Positions 17,796-26,801 are shown, counted from the first letter of the stretch. The stretch: DNA of 64,000 nucleotides from Aquabacter sp965279295 (GCA_965279295.1 CBDIHQ010000018.1), one strand, 5' to 3'. Program-made: numbers and translations. Notes: generated by a model from the sequence alone, not told the origin.

Positions 17796-17817
17796 ACCGG
17801 GGCGTCCGCGCCCCGGT
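17796..17817. terminator. Bidirectional terminator hairpin after metC
   Basis: ACCGGGGCG-TCCG-CGCCCCGGT, a perfect 9-bp stem, followed by TTATT on the plus strand. It starts 8 nt after the metC stop and touches the stop codon of the convergent 113-aa membrane protein gene, so it can serve both. Confidence 0.8.
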
Positions 17818-18158
17818 TATTGGGACTTTGCCGCTTCCCGGTTCTGCCTGCGCTCGCGCAAGGCGAACTGGAGGTTGCGGATATAGATGAAGGTGGAGAG
17901 AGCCTGCCCGGCGATGAACACCGGATCGCGGCGATAGAGCGCATAGACCAGCAGCAGCGTGCCGCCGCCCAGCGAGAAGGTCCAGAACGCGAAGGGAATG
18001 ACGGTCTTGCCGGCCCGCTCGCTGGCGATCCACTGCACCACGAACCGCATGGTGAAGGCGATCTGCGCGACGAAGCCCAGGATCACCCACCAGTCGAGCT
18101 GGTTGATGAAGACGTCGTGGAGATAATCTCCGACGAGATGGGCGAGATCAACGAGCAT
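17817..18158 (-). CDS. Lipid-A-biosynthesis N-terminal domain (LABN) membrane protein
   Basis: 113-aa protein with three hydrophobic segments and the LABN pattern WVILGFVAQIAFTMRFVVQW...PFAFWTFSLGGGTLLLVYA. The family is small membrane proteins encoded beside dolichol-phosphate-mannose-synthase-like glycosyltransferases and lipid phosphatases. It is the last gene of a four-gene operon, overlapping the GT2 gene by 11 nt. A role as a membrane partner in lipid-linked sugar transfer is inferred from context. Confidence 0.88.
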   Translation of the reverse strand: MLVDLAHLVGDYLHDVFINQLDWWVILGFVAQIAFTMRFVVQWIASERAGKTVIPFAFWTFSLGGGTLLLVYALYRRDPVFIAGQALSTFIYIRNLQFALRERRQNREAAKSQ

Positions 18159-18906
18159 CCGGATAGACCTTCACCACTTTCGGAACATTGCGCCGCCGCG
18201 TCAGCCACCAGACCCCGAGCATGTCGCCGATCCCGACCCACAGGCGGTTCCAGAAGCCATACTTCGACACGCCGTGCCAACGCGCCCGGTCGACCACGGG
18301 AAATGTCAGCACCTCATACCCCTCCCGGGCGACCAGCGCAGGGGTGAAACGGTGAACTGCATCGAAATGAGGCAGTCGCAGATAAATGTCGCGCTTCACC
18401 ACCTTGAGGCCGCAGCCGGTGTCCTTCGTGCCGTCGCGCAGCAGCGAGCGTCGCACCGCATTGGCGAGGCGGGACTGAAACCGCTTGAACGTCGTGTCCT
18501 TGCGGCCCTGGCGCTCGCCCTGGACCATGCCGGCCATCGGACCGCCGTCATCGAGCAGGCGCACCATCGGCGGCAGATAGGCGGGGTTGTTCTGCCCGTC
18601 GCCGTCCAGCAGCAGGAGGATATCGCCCTGGGCGACCCAGGCGCCGGTCGCCACCGCCGCCGATTTTCCGCACGAGGTTCCGTGGGTGAGGATGCGCATA
18701 TAGGGGCGGGTCTCCGCTGCCGCGCGCAGCGCCGCCGGGGTGCCGTCGCCCGAGCCGTCGTCCACGAAGATCAACTCATAGGCACCTGCGCCGAGCGACT
18801 GGTCGATTTCGGCGATCAGCGGGGCGATGTTGTCGGCTTCGTCCCGCACGGCGATGACGACCGAGAGACGCGCCGGGGCGGACGCGTCGAAAGCAGCAGT
18901 GTTCAA
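18148..18906 (-). CDS. Glycosyltransferase family 2, dolichol-phosphate-mannose-synthase-like
   Basis: GT-A fold polyprenyl-phosphate glycosyltransferase of 252 aa. It shows VVIAVRDEADNIAPLIAEI, the FVDDGSGDGT nucleotide-sugar motif, LLLDGDGQNNP (DXD-type metal site) and RDGTKDTGCGLKVV. The start is a TTG at 18906 forming a TTGA overlap with the stop of the PAP2 gene, with GAGG upstream. It probably charges a lipid carrier for the GT39 enzyme encoded first in the operon. The C-terminus lacks the long membrane anchor of ArnC-type enzymes. Confidence 0.9.
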   Translation of the reverse strand: MNTAAFDASAPARLSVVIAVRDEADNIAPLIAEIDQSLGAGAYELIFVDDGSGDGTPAALRAAAETRPYMRILTHGTSCGKSAAVATGAWVAQGDILLLLDGDGQNNPAYLPPMVRLLDDGGPMAGMVQGERQGRKDTTFKRFQSRLANAVRRSLLRDGTKDTGCGLKVVKRDIYLRLPHFDAVHRFTPALVAREGYEVLTFPVVDRARWHGVSKYGFWNRLWVGIGDMLGVWWLTRRRNVPKVVKVYPDAR

Positions 18907-19790
18907 GATCTGGCCTCTTCAAAGGCGGGCGCCGGGGAGGACGGCGGCACGAGGCGCGCAAGGCGCCGGGGCGTCGGCCCGGACATGGGGGAAATGGTGC
19001 CGTCGGGGGCAACCGAGAAAACCAGGCGGCGGGCCGCGAACACCTTCACGATGGAAAGCGTGAAAGCCGTGGCGAGGGCGCCGCCCGCGAGCACGTCGCT
19101 GGGATAATGCGACCCCAGTACCACCCGCGTCGAAGCCACCAGGGCCGCGAGGATGATCAGGATCACCCGCGCCCGCGGAAACAGGGCGGCAAACGCCACC
19201 GCCGTCGCGAACACGATGGTGCTGTGGCCGGAGGGAAAGCTGGCAAAGCCGGCTGAAGTCGACAGCCAGTCGAAGGTCATGGTCGGGTTCGGGCCGGCGA
19301 GGTGCAGCGCCACGTAGGGGCGCGCGCGGCCGAGCGCGTATTTCACGACCAAAACAATCAGGCCCGCGCCTGCGATGGAGATGAACAGGAAGCCCAGCCG
19401 GGCGACCGTCGCGGCCGCGATCCGCCGGCCCATATCATCCAGATACGGCTTCACCGCCAGCACGGCCAGGAGGCAAAAAGCGAGAGGAACCAGGACCACG
19501 CCGCCAAGCCCCAGCTTGGTGACGCGTTCGGAAATCATCACCACGCCCGCCGGCATGTGAAACCGCAATTGCGGCACCAAAGGATCAATGAGGATCATGG
19601 ATGCGATGATCAGACTGGCGAACAGAATGAAGAGGGTTGCGATTTCGACCACACCCGCACTGCTGACGCGCGCGCGTGTGCCACGCGCCGGCCGCATCTT
19701 GAAATAGGTCCATGCCGCCCACAGGCCACTGAGCGTCGCGCCCACCATAGTGGTGGCGCTTGCACCGATGCTGGCGGCGCGGCTCGTCAA
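18903..19790 (-). CDS. PAP2-family membrane phosphatase
   Basis: Membrane phosphatase of 295 aa, predicted lipid phosphatase. The three PAP2 active-site motifs are clear: KYALGRARP, FPSGHS and SRVVLGSHYPSD, carrying the catalytic His residues, with about five to six membrane segments. The start is a TTG at 19790 that overlaps the GT39 stop (TTGA) and has an excellent AGGAGG ribosome site 7 nt away; an ATG at 19748 is the fallback. Context suggests dephosphorylation of lipid A (LpxE/LpxF-like) or of a polyprenyl pyrophosphate carrier. Confidence 0.9.
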   Translation of the reverse strand: MTSRAASIGASATTMVGATLSGLWAAWTYFKMRPARGTRARVSSAGVVEIATLFILFASLIIASMILIDPLVPQLRFHMPAGVVMISERVTKLGLGGVVLVPLAFCLLAVLAVKPYLDDMGRRIAAATVARLGFLFISIAGAGLIVLVVKYALGRARPYVALHLAGPNPTMTFDWLSTSAGFASFPSGHSTIVFATAVAFAALFPRARVILIILAALVASTRVVLGSHYPSDVLAGGALATAFTLSIVKVFAARRLVFSVAPDGTISPMSGPTPRRLARLVPPSSPAPAFEEARS

Positions 19791-21520
19791 TTCGTGCCCT
19801 CCTCCGGCCGGAACGCGGTGATTACGACATTGCGCCCGCCATTATAGGTGAAGCCGGCGATGCTCGATGTCGCCTTATAGCGCAGGCCGATCTCCCGCGC
19901 GCGCAGCTCGAACTGCGGGAGCATATTGGCGCCGATGAAGGCCATGGTGCAGCCGCCGGTCTTCAGGAGGTCCGCCGCCTGCATGGGATCGGTGAAGCGC
20001 ACGTCCGTACCGACGAGGAAAGTCAGGCTCGGCTCCTGGTAGGGGACCGTCGCGATATTGGCCGCCGGGCACCCGCTTTCACGCGCGATCACGGCAAGGC
20101 GCTGCGAAATCCACAGCGCATTCATCTGCGGCAGCAGGAATTGATAGGCACCGACATACAGCAGCAGCGCGCCGCCAACAGCCGCGACGAAACCGGCCTC
20201 CGGCCCCGCCGAGACGATGCGCTGACTGGCGATCCAGAGCAGGAACAGCGCGCTAAGCAGGAAGGGCGCCGCCGCAAGCGCATAGACCGGGGCGCCCCCG
20301 AACCAGATGAGGCCCACCAGCATGGCGACCGCGATCAGCGCACCGATGATCGGCCAGAACCCCCTGAAGTCCCTCAGGCGGCGGCCGACCTGGGCAATCT
20401 CGCCGCGCTCAAGCGCCAGGGCGGTGAGGATGGCCAGGGCCGGATAAAGCGGGAGTACATAATGGGGAAGCTTGGTGACGGCGATCTCGAACACCAGCCA
20501 GGACGGAACGATGAGCGCCAGGAGAAAGCGCACGCTCCGTTCGCGCCGGTTCCGCCACGCGAACGGCACCGCCATGACCACCAGCACCACGGACGGCCAG
20601 AAGGTGCCCCACATGGCGAGCAGATAGGTGCCCGGCGGGCCCCAATGCCCCTCAGCGCCTTCAGCAACCTTGCCCAGCATGTCGACGCCCACCGCATGCT
20701 CGTAAAAGGCACCGCTGGTGACGAAATAGATGGCGATGTACCAGGGCAGGCACAGCAGCGCGCACCACAGCAGGCCCGGCAGCGGCTTCAGCACGCGCAT
20801 GAACGCGACCGAACGGTCGGCGATGGCGAGAACCAGGATCGGCAGGCCGACGAAAATCGGCGCCAGCGGACCCTTCACCAGAATGCCGGCGGCAAGGCCA
20901 GTCCAGAAGATCGCGGAAAGGCCCAGTTCGCCCTTGGATGGCAAGGGTCGGGACATATAGGCCCGCGCCAGGGCGCCCATGGAAGCGAGGACGGTGAACA
21001 GCAGAACCGCATCGGTCTTGGCGAGGCGCGCCTCGACGCCGAGCAGCACGCAGCTCGCCATCATCAGGCCGGCGATCAAGGAGCCGCGCCGTGAGACGAA
21101 GCACAGTGCCGTCCAATAGGTGAGCAGCACCGCGCCGATGGCGGCAAGCAGCGAGGGGATGCGATAATAGAAAATGGTGGTCAGGGCCGAGGGGCCGACC
21201 ACCGCCTCGGCGGCCGCGACGCTTGCCGACTGAAGCCAATAGATGCCCACCGGCTTCTTGTGCCGCGCGACATCCTTGTAGCGGATGTCGACGAAATTCC
21301 CGCTTTCCAGCATCTGCTTGGTGGCCTGCGAGAAGCGGGCCTCGTCGCGGTCGATGGGCGAGAGGGCGTAGATGCCGGGCAGGAAGGCGATCAACGCCAC
21401 CACCACCAGAAGCAGGCTGGCGCGAAGGTGGCTGGCACTGGCGTAATCCAGGCCGCGCGCTGCACGGTCCAGCGCGGACGGGCTCGATGCCGTGCGTCCG
21501 GCGGGCTCGGATATGGCCAT
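19787..21520 (-). CDS. ArnT-like glycosyltransferase family 39 protein
   Basis: Multi-span GT-C enzyme of 577 aa that transfers a sugar from a lipid carrier on the periplasmic side. It has the diagnostic loop SPIDRDEARFSQATKQMLES with the catalytic acidic residues, the following HKKPVGIYWLQS, and about 11-12 hydrophobic segments, then a soluble C-terminal domain. The ATG at 21520 is used; a TTG at 21571 is possible. It is the first gene of GT39-PAP2-GT2-LABN. Likely target is lipid A or another envelope glycolipid; the sugar is unknown. Confidence 0.9.
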   Translation of the reverse strand: MAISEPAGRTASSPSALDRAARGLDYASASHLRASLLLVVVALIAFLPGIYALSPIDRDEARFSQATKQMLESGNFVDIRYKDVARHKKPVGIYWLQSASVAAAEAVVGPSALTTIFYYRIPSLLAAIGAVLLTYWTALCFVSRRGSLIAGLMMASCVLLGVEARLAKTDAVLLFTVLASMGALARAYMSRPLPSKGELGLSAIFWTGLAAGILVKGPLAPIFVGLPILVLAIADRSVAFMRVLKPLPGLLWCALLCLPWYIAIYFVTSGAFYEHAVGVDMLGKVAEGAEGHWGPPGTYLLAMWGTFWPSVVLVVMAVPFAWRNRRERSVRFLLALIVPSWLVFEIAVTKLPHYVLPLYPALAILTALALERGEIAQVGRRLRDFRGFWPIIGALIAVAMLVGLIWFGGAPVYALAAAPFLLSALFLLWIASQRIVSAGPEAGFVAAVGGALLLYVGAYQFLLPQMNALWISQRLAVIARESGCPAANIATVPYQEPSLTFLVGTDVRFTDPMQAADLLKTGGCTMAFIGANMLPQFELRAREIGLRYKATSSIAGFTYNGGRNVVITAFRPEEGTN

Positions 21521-21978
21521 GCGTGGTTTCAGGTCCGGTCGTTTTGGGCGCGGGACAATAACAGAAACCAACCGGCCGGAAAGGTGCCCGTCCGGATCGC
21601 TTCCGCCCGTGTCCCGGCGAGAGCGGACAACTGGAGAGGGAGCTGGGCGGAAAGATGGCGGCGCACGCCCTCCCCTAGGGTGACCGCTGCGTTATTCCTC
21701 TGGCTTAGGGGGGCTCTGGGAAAACGGTGCGGGCTCGCGCTCAAACGCAGAACGTCGCGTCATTCCCTCCCCCGCAAGCGAGAGCGCTGCGAAATAGACC
21801 TCGCAAGCTATAGCGGGTCATCAGGTGCAAAGGCCGGGCCGTTTCCACCTCTCCCCGAGGGGGAGAGGGGGCATGCCGCGGTCATTCGAGAAGCACCACC
21901 GATCCCGCGCCTGCCATGCGTGCCGCACAGCTCCCGAAAGCAGGAGAGGGAGTGGGAGCACATAAGACTCCCCTCCCC
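21521..21978. other. Intergenic region with degenerate GAGAGGG repeats
   Basis: About 460 bp upstream of the GT39 operon and downstream of hemP. It contains a hairpin CCTCTCCCC-GAG-GGGGAGAGG (21848-21868) and CCCTCCCCCGCAAGCGAGAG-type sequence near 21770, degenerate relatives of the repeats at 35263-35382 and 43678-43746. No credible gene is seen. Confidence 0.5.
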
Positions 21979-22167
21979 TCACTTGGTGAGGATGAGCTTG
22001 TCCTGGGCCGTCAGGCGCAGCTGGTAGACTTGGGAACCGTGGGAAATGGTGATGACGCGGGATGCAGCGAACAGGTCGCGGCTGTTCATCTGCTCCTCAA
22101 CCATCGGGATGACGCGGGCCTTGTCGCGCGATGACCACGCGGTCACTCCGTGCTCATGCTTGGTCAT
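21979..22167 (-). CDS. hemP: Hemin uptake protein HemP
   Basis: 62-aa HemP-family protein whose C-terminus GSQVYQLRLTAQDKLILTK is the family signature. HemP is needed for, or activates, haem utilisation genes in several proteobacteria. The ATG at 22167 has a TTGGAG ribosome site. An Irr-type iron-control box lies 59-75 nt upstream, matching iron-responsive expression. No haem receptor or bhuTUV/hmuTUV genes are adjacent, so here hemP stands alone. Confidence 0.9.
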   Translation of the reverse strand: MTKHEHGVTAWSSRDKARVIPMVEEQMNSRDLFAASRVITISHGSQVYQLRLTAQDKLILTK

Positions 22168-22225
22168 TTGAATGACTCCAAATTAAATTGGCCGAAAAAT
22201 CTATAAGGCCAAGCTATCGAGGTCT

Positions 22226-22242
22226 TTTAGAACAGTTCAATA
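22226..22242. promoter_or_regulatory. Irr-type iron control element (ICE) candidate upstream of hemP
   Basis: Read on the hemP strand the site is TATTGAACTGTTCTAAA, agreeing at 12 of 14 specified positions with the ICE consensus TTTAGAANNNTTCTAAA known in rhizobia (recalled, not searched). It overlaps a 7-bp inverted repeat AGAACAG/CTGTTCT with 11-nt spacer (22229-22253). The region is AT-rich and sits 59-75 nt before the hemP ATG. Confidence 0.65.
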
Positions 22243-22350
22243 TTATCTGTTCTTGCTCTAGACGTTGAGTAATACACACGGAAACAGAAATCAACGCACG
22301 GGCGCGCATCGCATTACAGCCCAGCCGTCAGCGCATGGGCTCTCAGACGG

Positions 22351-22385
22351 AAACGGGCGCCGGCGAGATGCGCCGGCGCCCGTTT
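22351..22385 (-). terminator. Strong terminator hairpin after the RND efflux operon
   Basis: AAACGGGCGCCGGCG paired with CGCCGGCGCCCGTTT around a 5-nt loop: a perfect 15-bp stem, 29 nt after the RND permease stop. The T-run at the 3' arm on either strand suits intrinsic termination; it can also shield hemP from read-through. Confidence 0.85.
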
Positions 22386-22413
22386 CAGGCGAAATTAGCA
22401 CGTTCTGGAAGCG

Positions 22414-25400
22414 TCATTCCGCAGGGTGCGGTGCGGGAACGGGCGCGTCCGACGAATCGCCCGCGATCGCGCGGGAGACGACCCGGTCGAAGCGGTCGAG
22501 ATACACATAGATCACCGGCGTGATGTAGAGCGTCAGCAATTGCGAAACCAACAAGCCACCGACCACGGCGATGCCCAGGGGTTGGCGAAGCTCCGCGCCG
22601 GCGCCGCCACCGAGCGCGATCGGCAGGGTGCCAAAGATGGCCGCGAGCGTCGTCATCATGATGGGGCGGAAACGCAGCAGACACGCCTCGCGGATCGCGT
22701 CCACCGCATCGGCGCCTTGCCGTCGCCGCTCCAGCGCGACGTCGATCATCATGATCGCGTTTTTCTTGACGATGCCCACAAGCATGACGATGCCGATCAA
22801 CGCGATCACCGACAGCTCGACCTTGAAGAGGATCAAGGTCAGCAGCGCCCCGATGCCGGCAGAAGGCATGCCCGACAGGATGGTGATGGGGTGGATGAAG
22901 CTCTCGTACAGGATGCCGAGCACGATGTAGATCACCACCACGGCGGCGAGGATCAGCATCGGCTGGTTCGAGAGCGAATCCTGGAACACCTGGGCCGTGC
23001 CCTGGAAGCCGGTGGAGATGGACGGCGGAAGATTGGCATTTCGCTGCGCGACACCGATCGCCTCCACCGCCTGCCCCAACGAAACACCGGGCGCGAGGTT
23101 GAAGGATATCGTCACGGCGGGCTGTTGCTGCTGATGGGCGATCTGGAGCGGCCCGACGGTGCGGCGGATATCCGCCACGCTTTCAAGCGGCACCACGCCG
23201 CCGCTGGAGGTGCGCAGATAGACCCGGCCGAGGTCGGAGGCGTCCTGCTGGAAGCGCGGCTGAGCCTCGACGATCACCGCATATTGGTTGGTGGGGGTGT
23301 AGAGGGTCGCGACCTGCCGGGTGCCGAACTGGGTATAGAGCGCGTTGCGAAGCTGCTCCTCGGTGACGCCGAGGGCCGCCGCCTTGTCCTTGTTGAGGTC
23401 GATGGTGAGCTGGGGATTGGAGATCTGAAGATCCGAGGTCACGTCCCGCAGTTCGGGGACATGGGTCAACATCTCCTCCATCTTCGATGCGCCGGGATAG
23501 AGCGCAGCGGAATCGCTGCTCTGGAGCGTGAACTGATATTGGCTCTTGGACGCCACGCCGCCGATGTTGATGTTCTGCACCGGCTGGAAGAAAACCTTCA
23601 CGCCGGGGATGCCGGCCACGCGCTTGCGCAGGTCCTGGATGATCTGGAACGCGCTCTGGCCGCGCTCCTCATAGGGCTTAAGCGCAACGAACAAGCGACC
23701 GGAATTTGTGGTGCGGCTGACGCCGGTCGCGCCGGCGGTCGACACCAGATAGGCGACATTGGGATCACCCCGAACCGCGGCGGCAACCAGCTTCTGCCGC
23801 TCGACCATGGCGTCGAACGAGGTATCGGTGGCGGCCTCGACGGTGCCGGTGATGAAGCCGGTGTCCTCGGTGGGGAAGAAGCCCTTAGGCACCACCACGT
23901 AGAGATAGCCTGCCAGACCGATGGTCAGGAAGGTCACGATCAGCATGAACGGCCGATGGCGCAGCACCAAATCCAGGCTGATGCGATAACCGGCGAGCCA
24001 GAGGTCGAACGCCCGCTCACTGGCCCGGAAGAAGACGTTGGGCTTCTTGTTGTGATCCACCGGCTTGAGCATCCGCGCGCACAGCATGGGCGTGAGCGTG
24101 AGCGAAACGAAGCCGGACAGCAGGATGGCGATCGAGATCGTCACCGCGAACTCGCGGAACACCCGGCCCACCACGCCGCCCATGAACAGCACCGGGATGA
24201 ACACCGCCACCAGGGACAGCGTCATGGAGATGATGGTGAAGCCGATCTCGCGCGATCCCAGGATCGCCGCCTTGAACGGCTTCATCCCGCCTTCGATATG
24301 CCGGTAGATGTTCTCCAGCACGACGATGGCATCGTCGACGACGAAGCCGACGCACAAGGTGAGCGCCAGCAGCGTCATGTTGTTGATGGAGAAGTTCAGC
24401 ACCCACATGGCCGCGAAGGTCGCGACGATCGACAGCGGCAGCGCCAGCGAGGGAATGAGGGTGGCCCGCACGTTGCGCAGGAACAGGAAAATCACCAGCA
24501 CGACGAGGACGATCGCCTCGAACAAGGTCTTCTGAACGTCGTGCACCGCATCGCGGATGGAGACCGAGCGGTCGTTCAGCACCTCGATGTTCACCGCGCC
24601 GGGCACCTGGGCGCGATACTGGTCGAGATGAGCGCGCACCTGGTCCACGACCGCCACCGTATTGGCGTCCGGCTGGCGCACCACGGCCAGCACGATGGAG
24701 CGTTCATCGTTGAACCAGCTCGCCACCCGCTCGTTCTCGATGCCGTCGGTGACGCGGGCGATCTCGTCGAGCCGCACCGGCGCGCCGTTGCGGAACGCCA
24801 CGACGATGCGGCGGAACGGCTCGGCCGAAGCCGTGGTCGTTCCCATGTCGATGGTCATGCTCTGCTTGGGACCGGAGAGCTGGCCGATGGGCGTGTTCGA
24901 CGCGGCCGCCTGGATCGAGGACTGAATGTCGGCCGCCGAGATGTTTCGCACGCCGGCCGCCGCGGGATCGACGCGAATGCGCACGGCGTATTTCTGGGTG
25001 CCGAAGATCTGCACCTGGGCAACGCCGGGAAGCTGGGAAATCTGCTGGCCGACGATGGTGTCGGCATATTCGTTGACCGCCGAAAGCGGCAGCGTGGCGG
25101 ACGACACCGCCAGCAGTATCACCGGGGCATCCGCAGGATTTACCTTTCGGAAGCTCGGCGGGGTCGTCATCTCGTCGGGCAATTGCCGCTGGGCGACCGA
25201 CAGCGCCGACTGAACATCCAGCGCCGCATCGTCGATGTTGCGCGACAGGTCGAACTGGATGGTGATGGAGGTCGAGCCCTGGGTGCTCGACGAGGTCAGC
25301 GAGGTAATGCCGGAAATCGTGGAGAGCTGGCGCTCGATGACGGTCGCGACCGCCGAGGCCATGGTCTCAGGGCTGGCGCCCGGCAGGGTGGCGGAAATGT

Positions 25401-25533
25401 TGATGGTGGGAAAATCCACCCGGGGCAGCGCCGCGACGGGCAGGAGGCGGTAGGCGAACAAGCCGGCCACGATCAATGAGAGCATCATCAAGCTCGTCAT
25501 GACCGGGCGGCGGATGCACATTTCCGAGAACAT
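22414..25533 (-). CDS. RND multidrug efflux permease (HAE1 family, MdtB/MdtC/MuxB-like)
   Basis: Inner-membrane proton-driven efflux pump of 1039 aa. It starts MFSEMCIRRPVMTSLMMLSL, has the duplicated 12-TM/large-periplasmic-loop layout, and TM4 carries GFVVDDAIVVLENIYRHIE with the paired Asp residues of the proton relay. The ATG at 25533 is preceded by GGGAG; an open frame to 25560 overlaps the adaptor gene. It is 4 nt after the stop of the membrane-fusion gene. No outer-membrane channel gene is adjacent, so a TolC-type partner must be elsewhere. Confidence 0.95.
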   Translation of the reverse strand: MFSEMCIRRPVMTSLMMLSLIVAGLFAYRLLPVAALPRVDFPTINISATLPGASPETMASAVATVIERQLSTISGITSLTSSSTQGSTSITIQFDLSRNIDDAALDVQSALSVAQRQLPDEMTTPPSFRKVNPADAPVILLAVSSATLPLSAVNEYADTIVGQQISQLPGVAQVQIFGTQKYAVRIRVDPAAAGVRNISAADIQSSIQAAASNTPIGQLSGPKQSMTIDMGTTTASAEPFRRIVVAFRNGAPVRLDEIARVTDGIENERVASWFNDERSIVLAVVRQPDANTVAVVDQVRAHLDQYRAQVPGAVNIEVLNDRSVSIRDAVHDVQKTLFEAIVLVVLVIFLFLRNVRATLIPSLALPLSIVATFAAMWVLNFSINNMTLLALTLCVGFVVDDAIVVLENIYRHIEGGMKPFKAAILGSREIGFTIISMTLSLVAVFIPVLFMGGVVGRVFREFAVTISIAILLSGFVSLTLTPMLCARMLKPVDHNKKPNVFFRASERAFDLWLAGYRISLDLVLRHRPFMLIVTFLTIGLAGYLYVVVPKGFFPTEDTGFITGTVEAATDTSFDAMVERQKLVAAAVRGDPNVAYLVSTAGATGVSRTTNSGRLFVALKPYEERGQSAFQIIQDLRKRVAGIPGVKVFFQPVQNINIGGVASKSQYQFTLQSSDSAALYPGASKMEEMLTHVPELRDVTSDLQISNPQLTIDLNKDKAAALGVTEEQLRNALYTQFGTRQVATLYTPTNQYAVIVEAQPRFQQDASDLGRVYLRTSSGGVVPLESVADIRRTVGPLQIAHQQQQPAVTISFNLAPGVSLGQAVEAIGVAQRNANLPPSISTGFQGTAQVFQDSLSNQPMLILAAVVVIYIVLGILYESFIHPITILSGMPSAGIGALLTLILFKVELSVIALIGIVMLVGIVKKNAIMMIDVALERRRQGADAVDAIREACLLRFRPIMMTTLAAIFGTLPIALGGGAGAELRQPLGIAVVGGLLVSQLLTLYITPVIYVYLDRFDRVVSRAIAGDSSDAPVPAPHPAE

Positions 25534-25537
25534 GAGG

Positions 25538-26701
25538 TCAGCTCCCGGCTGTCGCCGCACCGCTTTGGCGTTTTATATCGACCCGTGCCCCTGCCCGCAG
25601 CGCGAGCTGGCCCTGAGTGACGACGGTTTCGCCGCCGGACAGCCCGGCCGCAACCACGGCATCGCCGTCCACGGTACGACTGACCGTGACCGGCTGAACC
25701 TTGGCAACGCCGTTGTCGACCAGGAACACGAACGTGCCGTTCTGCCCGCTCTGGATTGCCTCGGCCGGCACCGCCACCACGTTCTGCTCCATGCGCAGCG
25801 TCACCGTGATGTCGCCGAGCGTGCCGGGCCAGAGCCGCTCGTCGGCGTTCTCGAACATCGCCCGGACCATCAAGGTCCCGGTCTGCGGGTCGATGGTGTT
25901 GTCGAGCGCGAACAGCTTGCCGCCGCCCACGCTCTCGGAGCTGCCCTGAAGGCGGAACTGAACCGTCGCCTGCGCCATGTTGGCGCGCAGTTCGGCGAGA
26001 TACCGCTCGGGCACGCCGAAGGCGATGTAGATGGGCTTGATCTGTTTGATGGTGGCGAGCGTGTCGTCCACCCGAATAATAGCACCGGGGCGCACGCCGG
26101 ACACGCCCATGCGCCCGGTCACAGGCGCCTTGATCTCGTAATAGGACCGCTGCACCTGAAGCGACTGAAGGTTCGCCTCGTCCTGCTGAACCACCGCGCG
26201 CTGGATATCCGCCGTGGTCTTGGAATCGTCCACCTGGACCTGGGAGACCGCGCTCCGCGCCAGCAGGCCGGTGTAGCGGTCCACGTCGCGAATGGCCTTC
26301 TCAAGCTGCGACTTGTCCTTGGTCAGCGTCGCCTGAGAGTTGAGGATCTGCGCGTCGATGTCGCGGGCATCGAGCACGAACAGCAGGTCGCCCTTGTTGA
26401 CCGCCGCGCCGTCCTCGAAGCGGACCTGCTCGACACGGCTGGCGACGCGGGTGCGGATGGTGATCGTCACCATCGGCTCGACCGTGCCCAGGGCCGTCAC
26501 CCGCACCGGTTCCGCCTTGCGCACCGCCGTGGCCGCAACCACGGGAACACCGCGCTCCGAAGGTGTCTGAGCATTGGCGGCGGTGGCGCTCTTGCCGGTC
26601 CAGACGCCCGTGGACCAAGCCCAGCCCGCCGCGCCCAGGATCGCCAATACACCAACGGTGAGGGTAACCCTCAACCCACGAGATCTTTTCCCCGCTGCCA
26701 T
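25538..26701 (-). CDS. RND efflux periplasmic adaptor (membrane fusion protein)
   Basis: Adaptor of 387 aa linking the RND pump to an outer-membrane channel. An N-terminal membrane anchor (LTVGVLAILGAAGWAWSTG) is followed by a lipoyl-like half (IRTRVASRVEQVRFEDGAAVNKGDLLFVLD), a helical hairpin (about residues 110-170), the second lipoyl half (YYEIKAPVTGRMGVSGVRPGAII) and beta-barrel/membrane-proximal domains. It lacks a lipobox, so it is anchored by its helix. It is the first gene of a two-gene operon; a 14-bp palindrome lies 87 nt upstream. Confidence 0.93.
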   Translation of the reverse strand: MAAGKRSRGLRVTLTVGVLAILGAAGWAWSTGVWTGKSATAANAQTPSERGVPVVAATAVRKAEPVRVTALGTVEPMVTITIRTRVASRVEQVRFEDGAAVNKGDLLFVLDARDIDAQILNSQATLTKDKSQLEKAIRDVDRYTGLLARSAVSQVQVDDSKTTADIQRAVVQQDEANLQSLQVQRSYYEIKAPVTGRMGVSGVRPGAIIRVDDTLATIKQIKPIYIAFGVPERYLAELRANMAQATVQFRLQGSSESVGGGKLFALDNTIDPQTGTLMVRAMFENADERLWPGTLGDITVTLRMEQNVVAVPAEAIQSGQNGTFVFLVDNGVAKVQPVTVSRTVDGDAVVAAGLSGGETVVTQGQLALRAGARVDIKRQSGAATAGS

Positions 26702-26787
26702 TGTCCCTCAAACCCTTTCATGCACATCGCAATGCGACATGCGCCCCAGCTTAAATTACACACGCACGCGGCTGGGTGCGATCACGA

Positions 26788-26801
26788 TTTTGTCGACAAA
26801 A
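26788..26801. promoter_or_regulatory. Perfect 14-bp palindrome, possible operator of the RND operon
   Basis: TTTTGTCGACAAAA is a perfect palindrome in an AT-rich island 87 nt upstream of the adaptor ATG. Such symmetric sites are typical of dimeric repressors (TetR- or MarR-like), but no regulator gene is adjacent. Confidence 0.45.

Noticed and set aside
22426..25479. A 1017-codon open frame on the plus strand opposite the RND permease
   Set aside because: It is Asp/His/Arg-rich low-complexity sequence exactly mirroring the RND gene; GC-rich codon bias creates such antisense frames. The minus-strand protein has clear family motifs.
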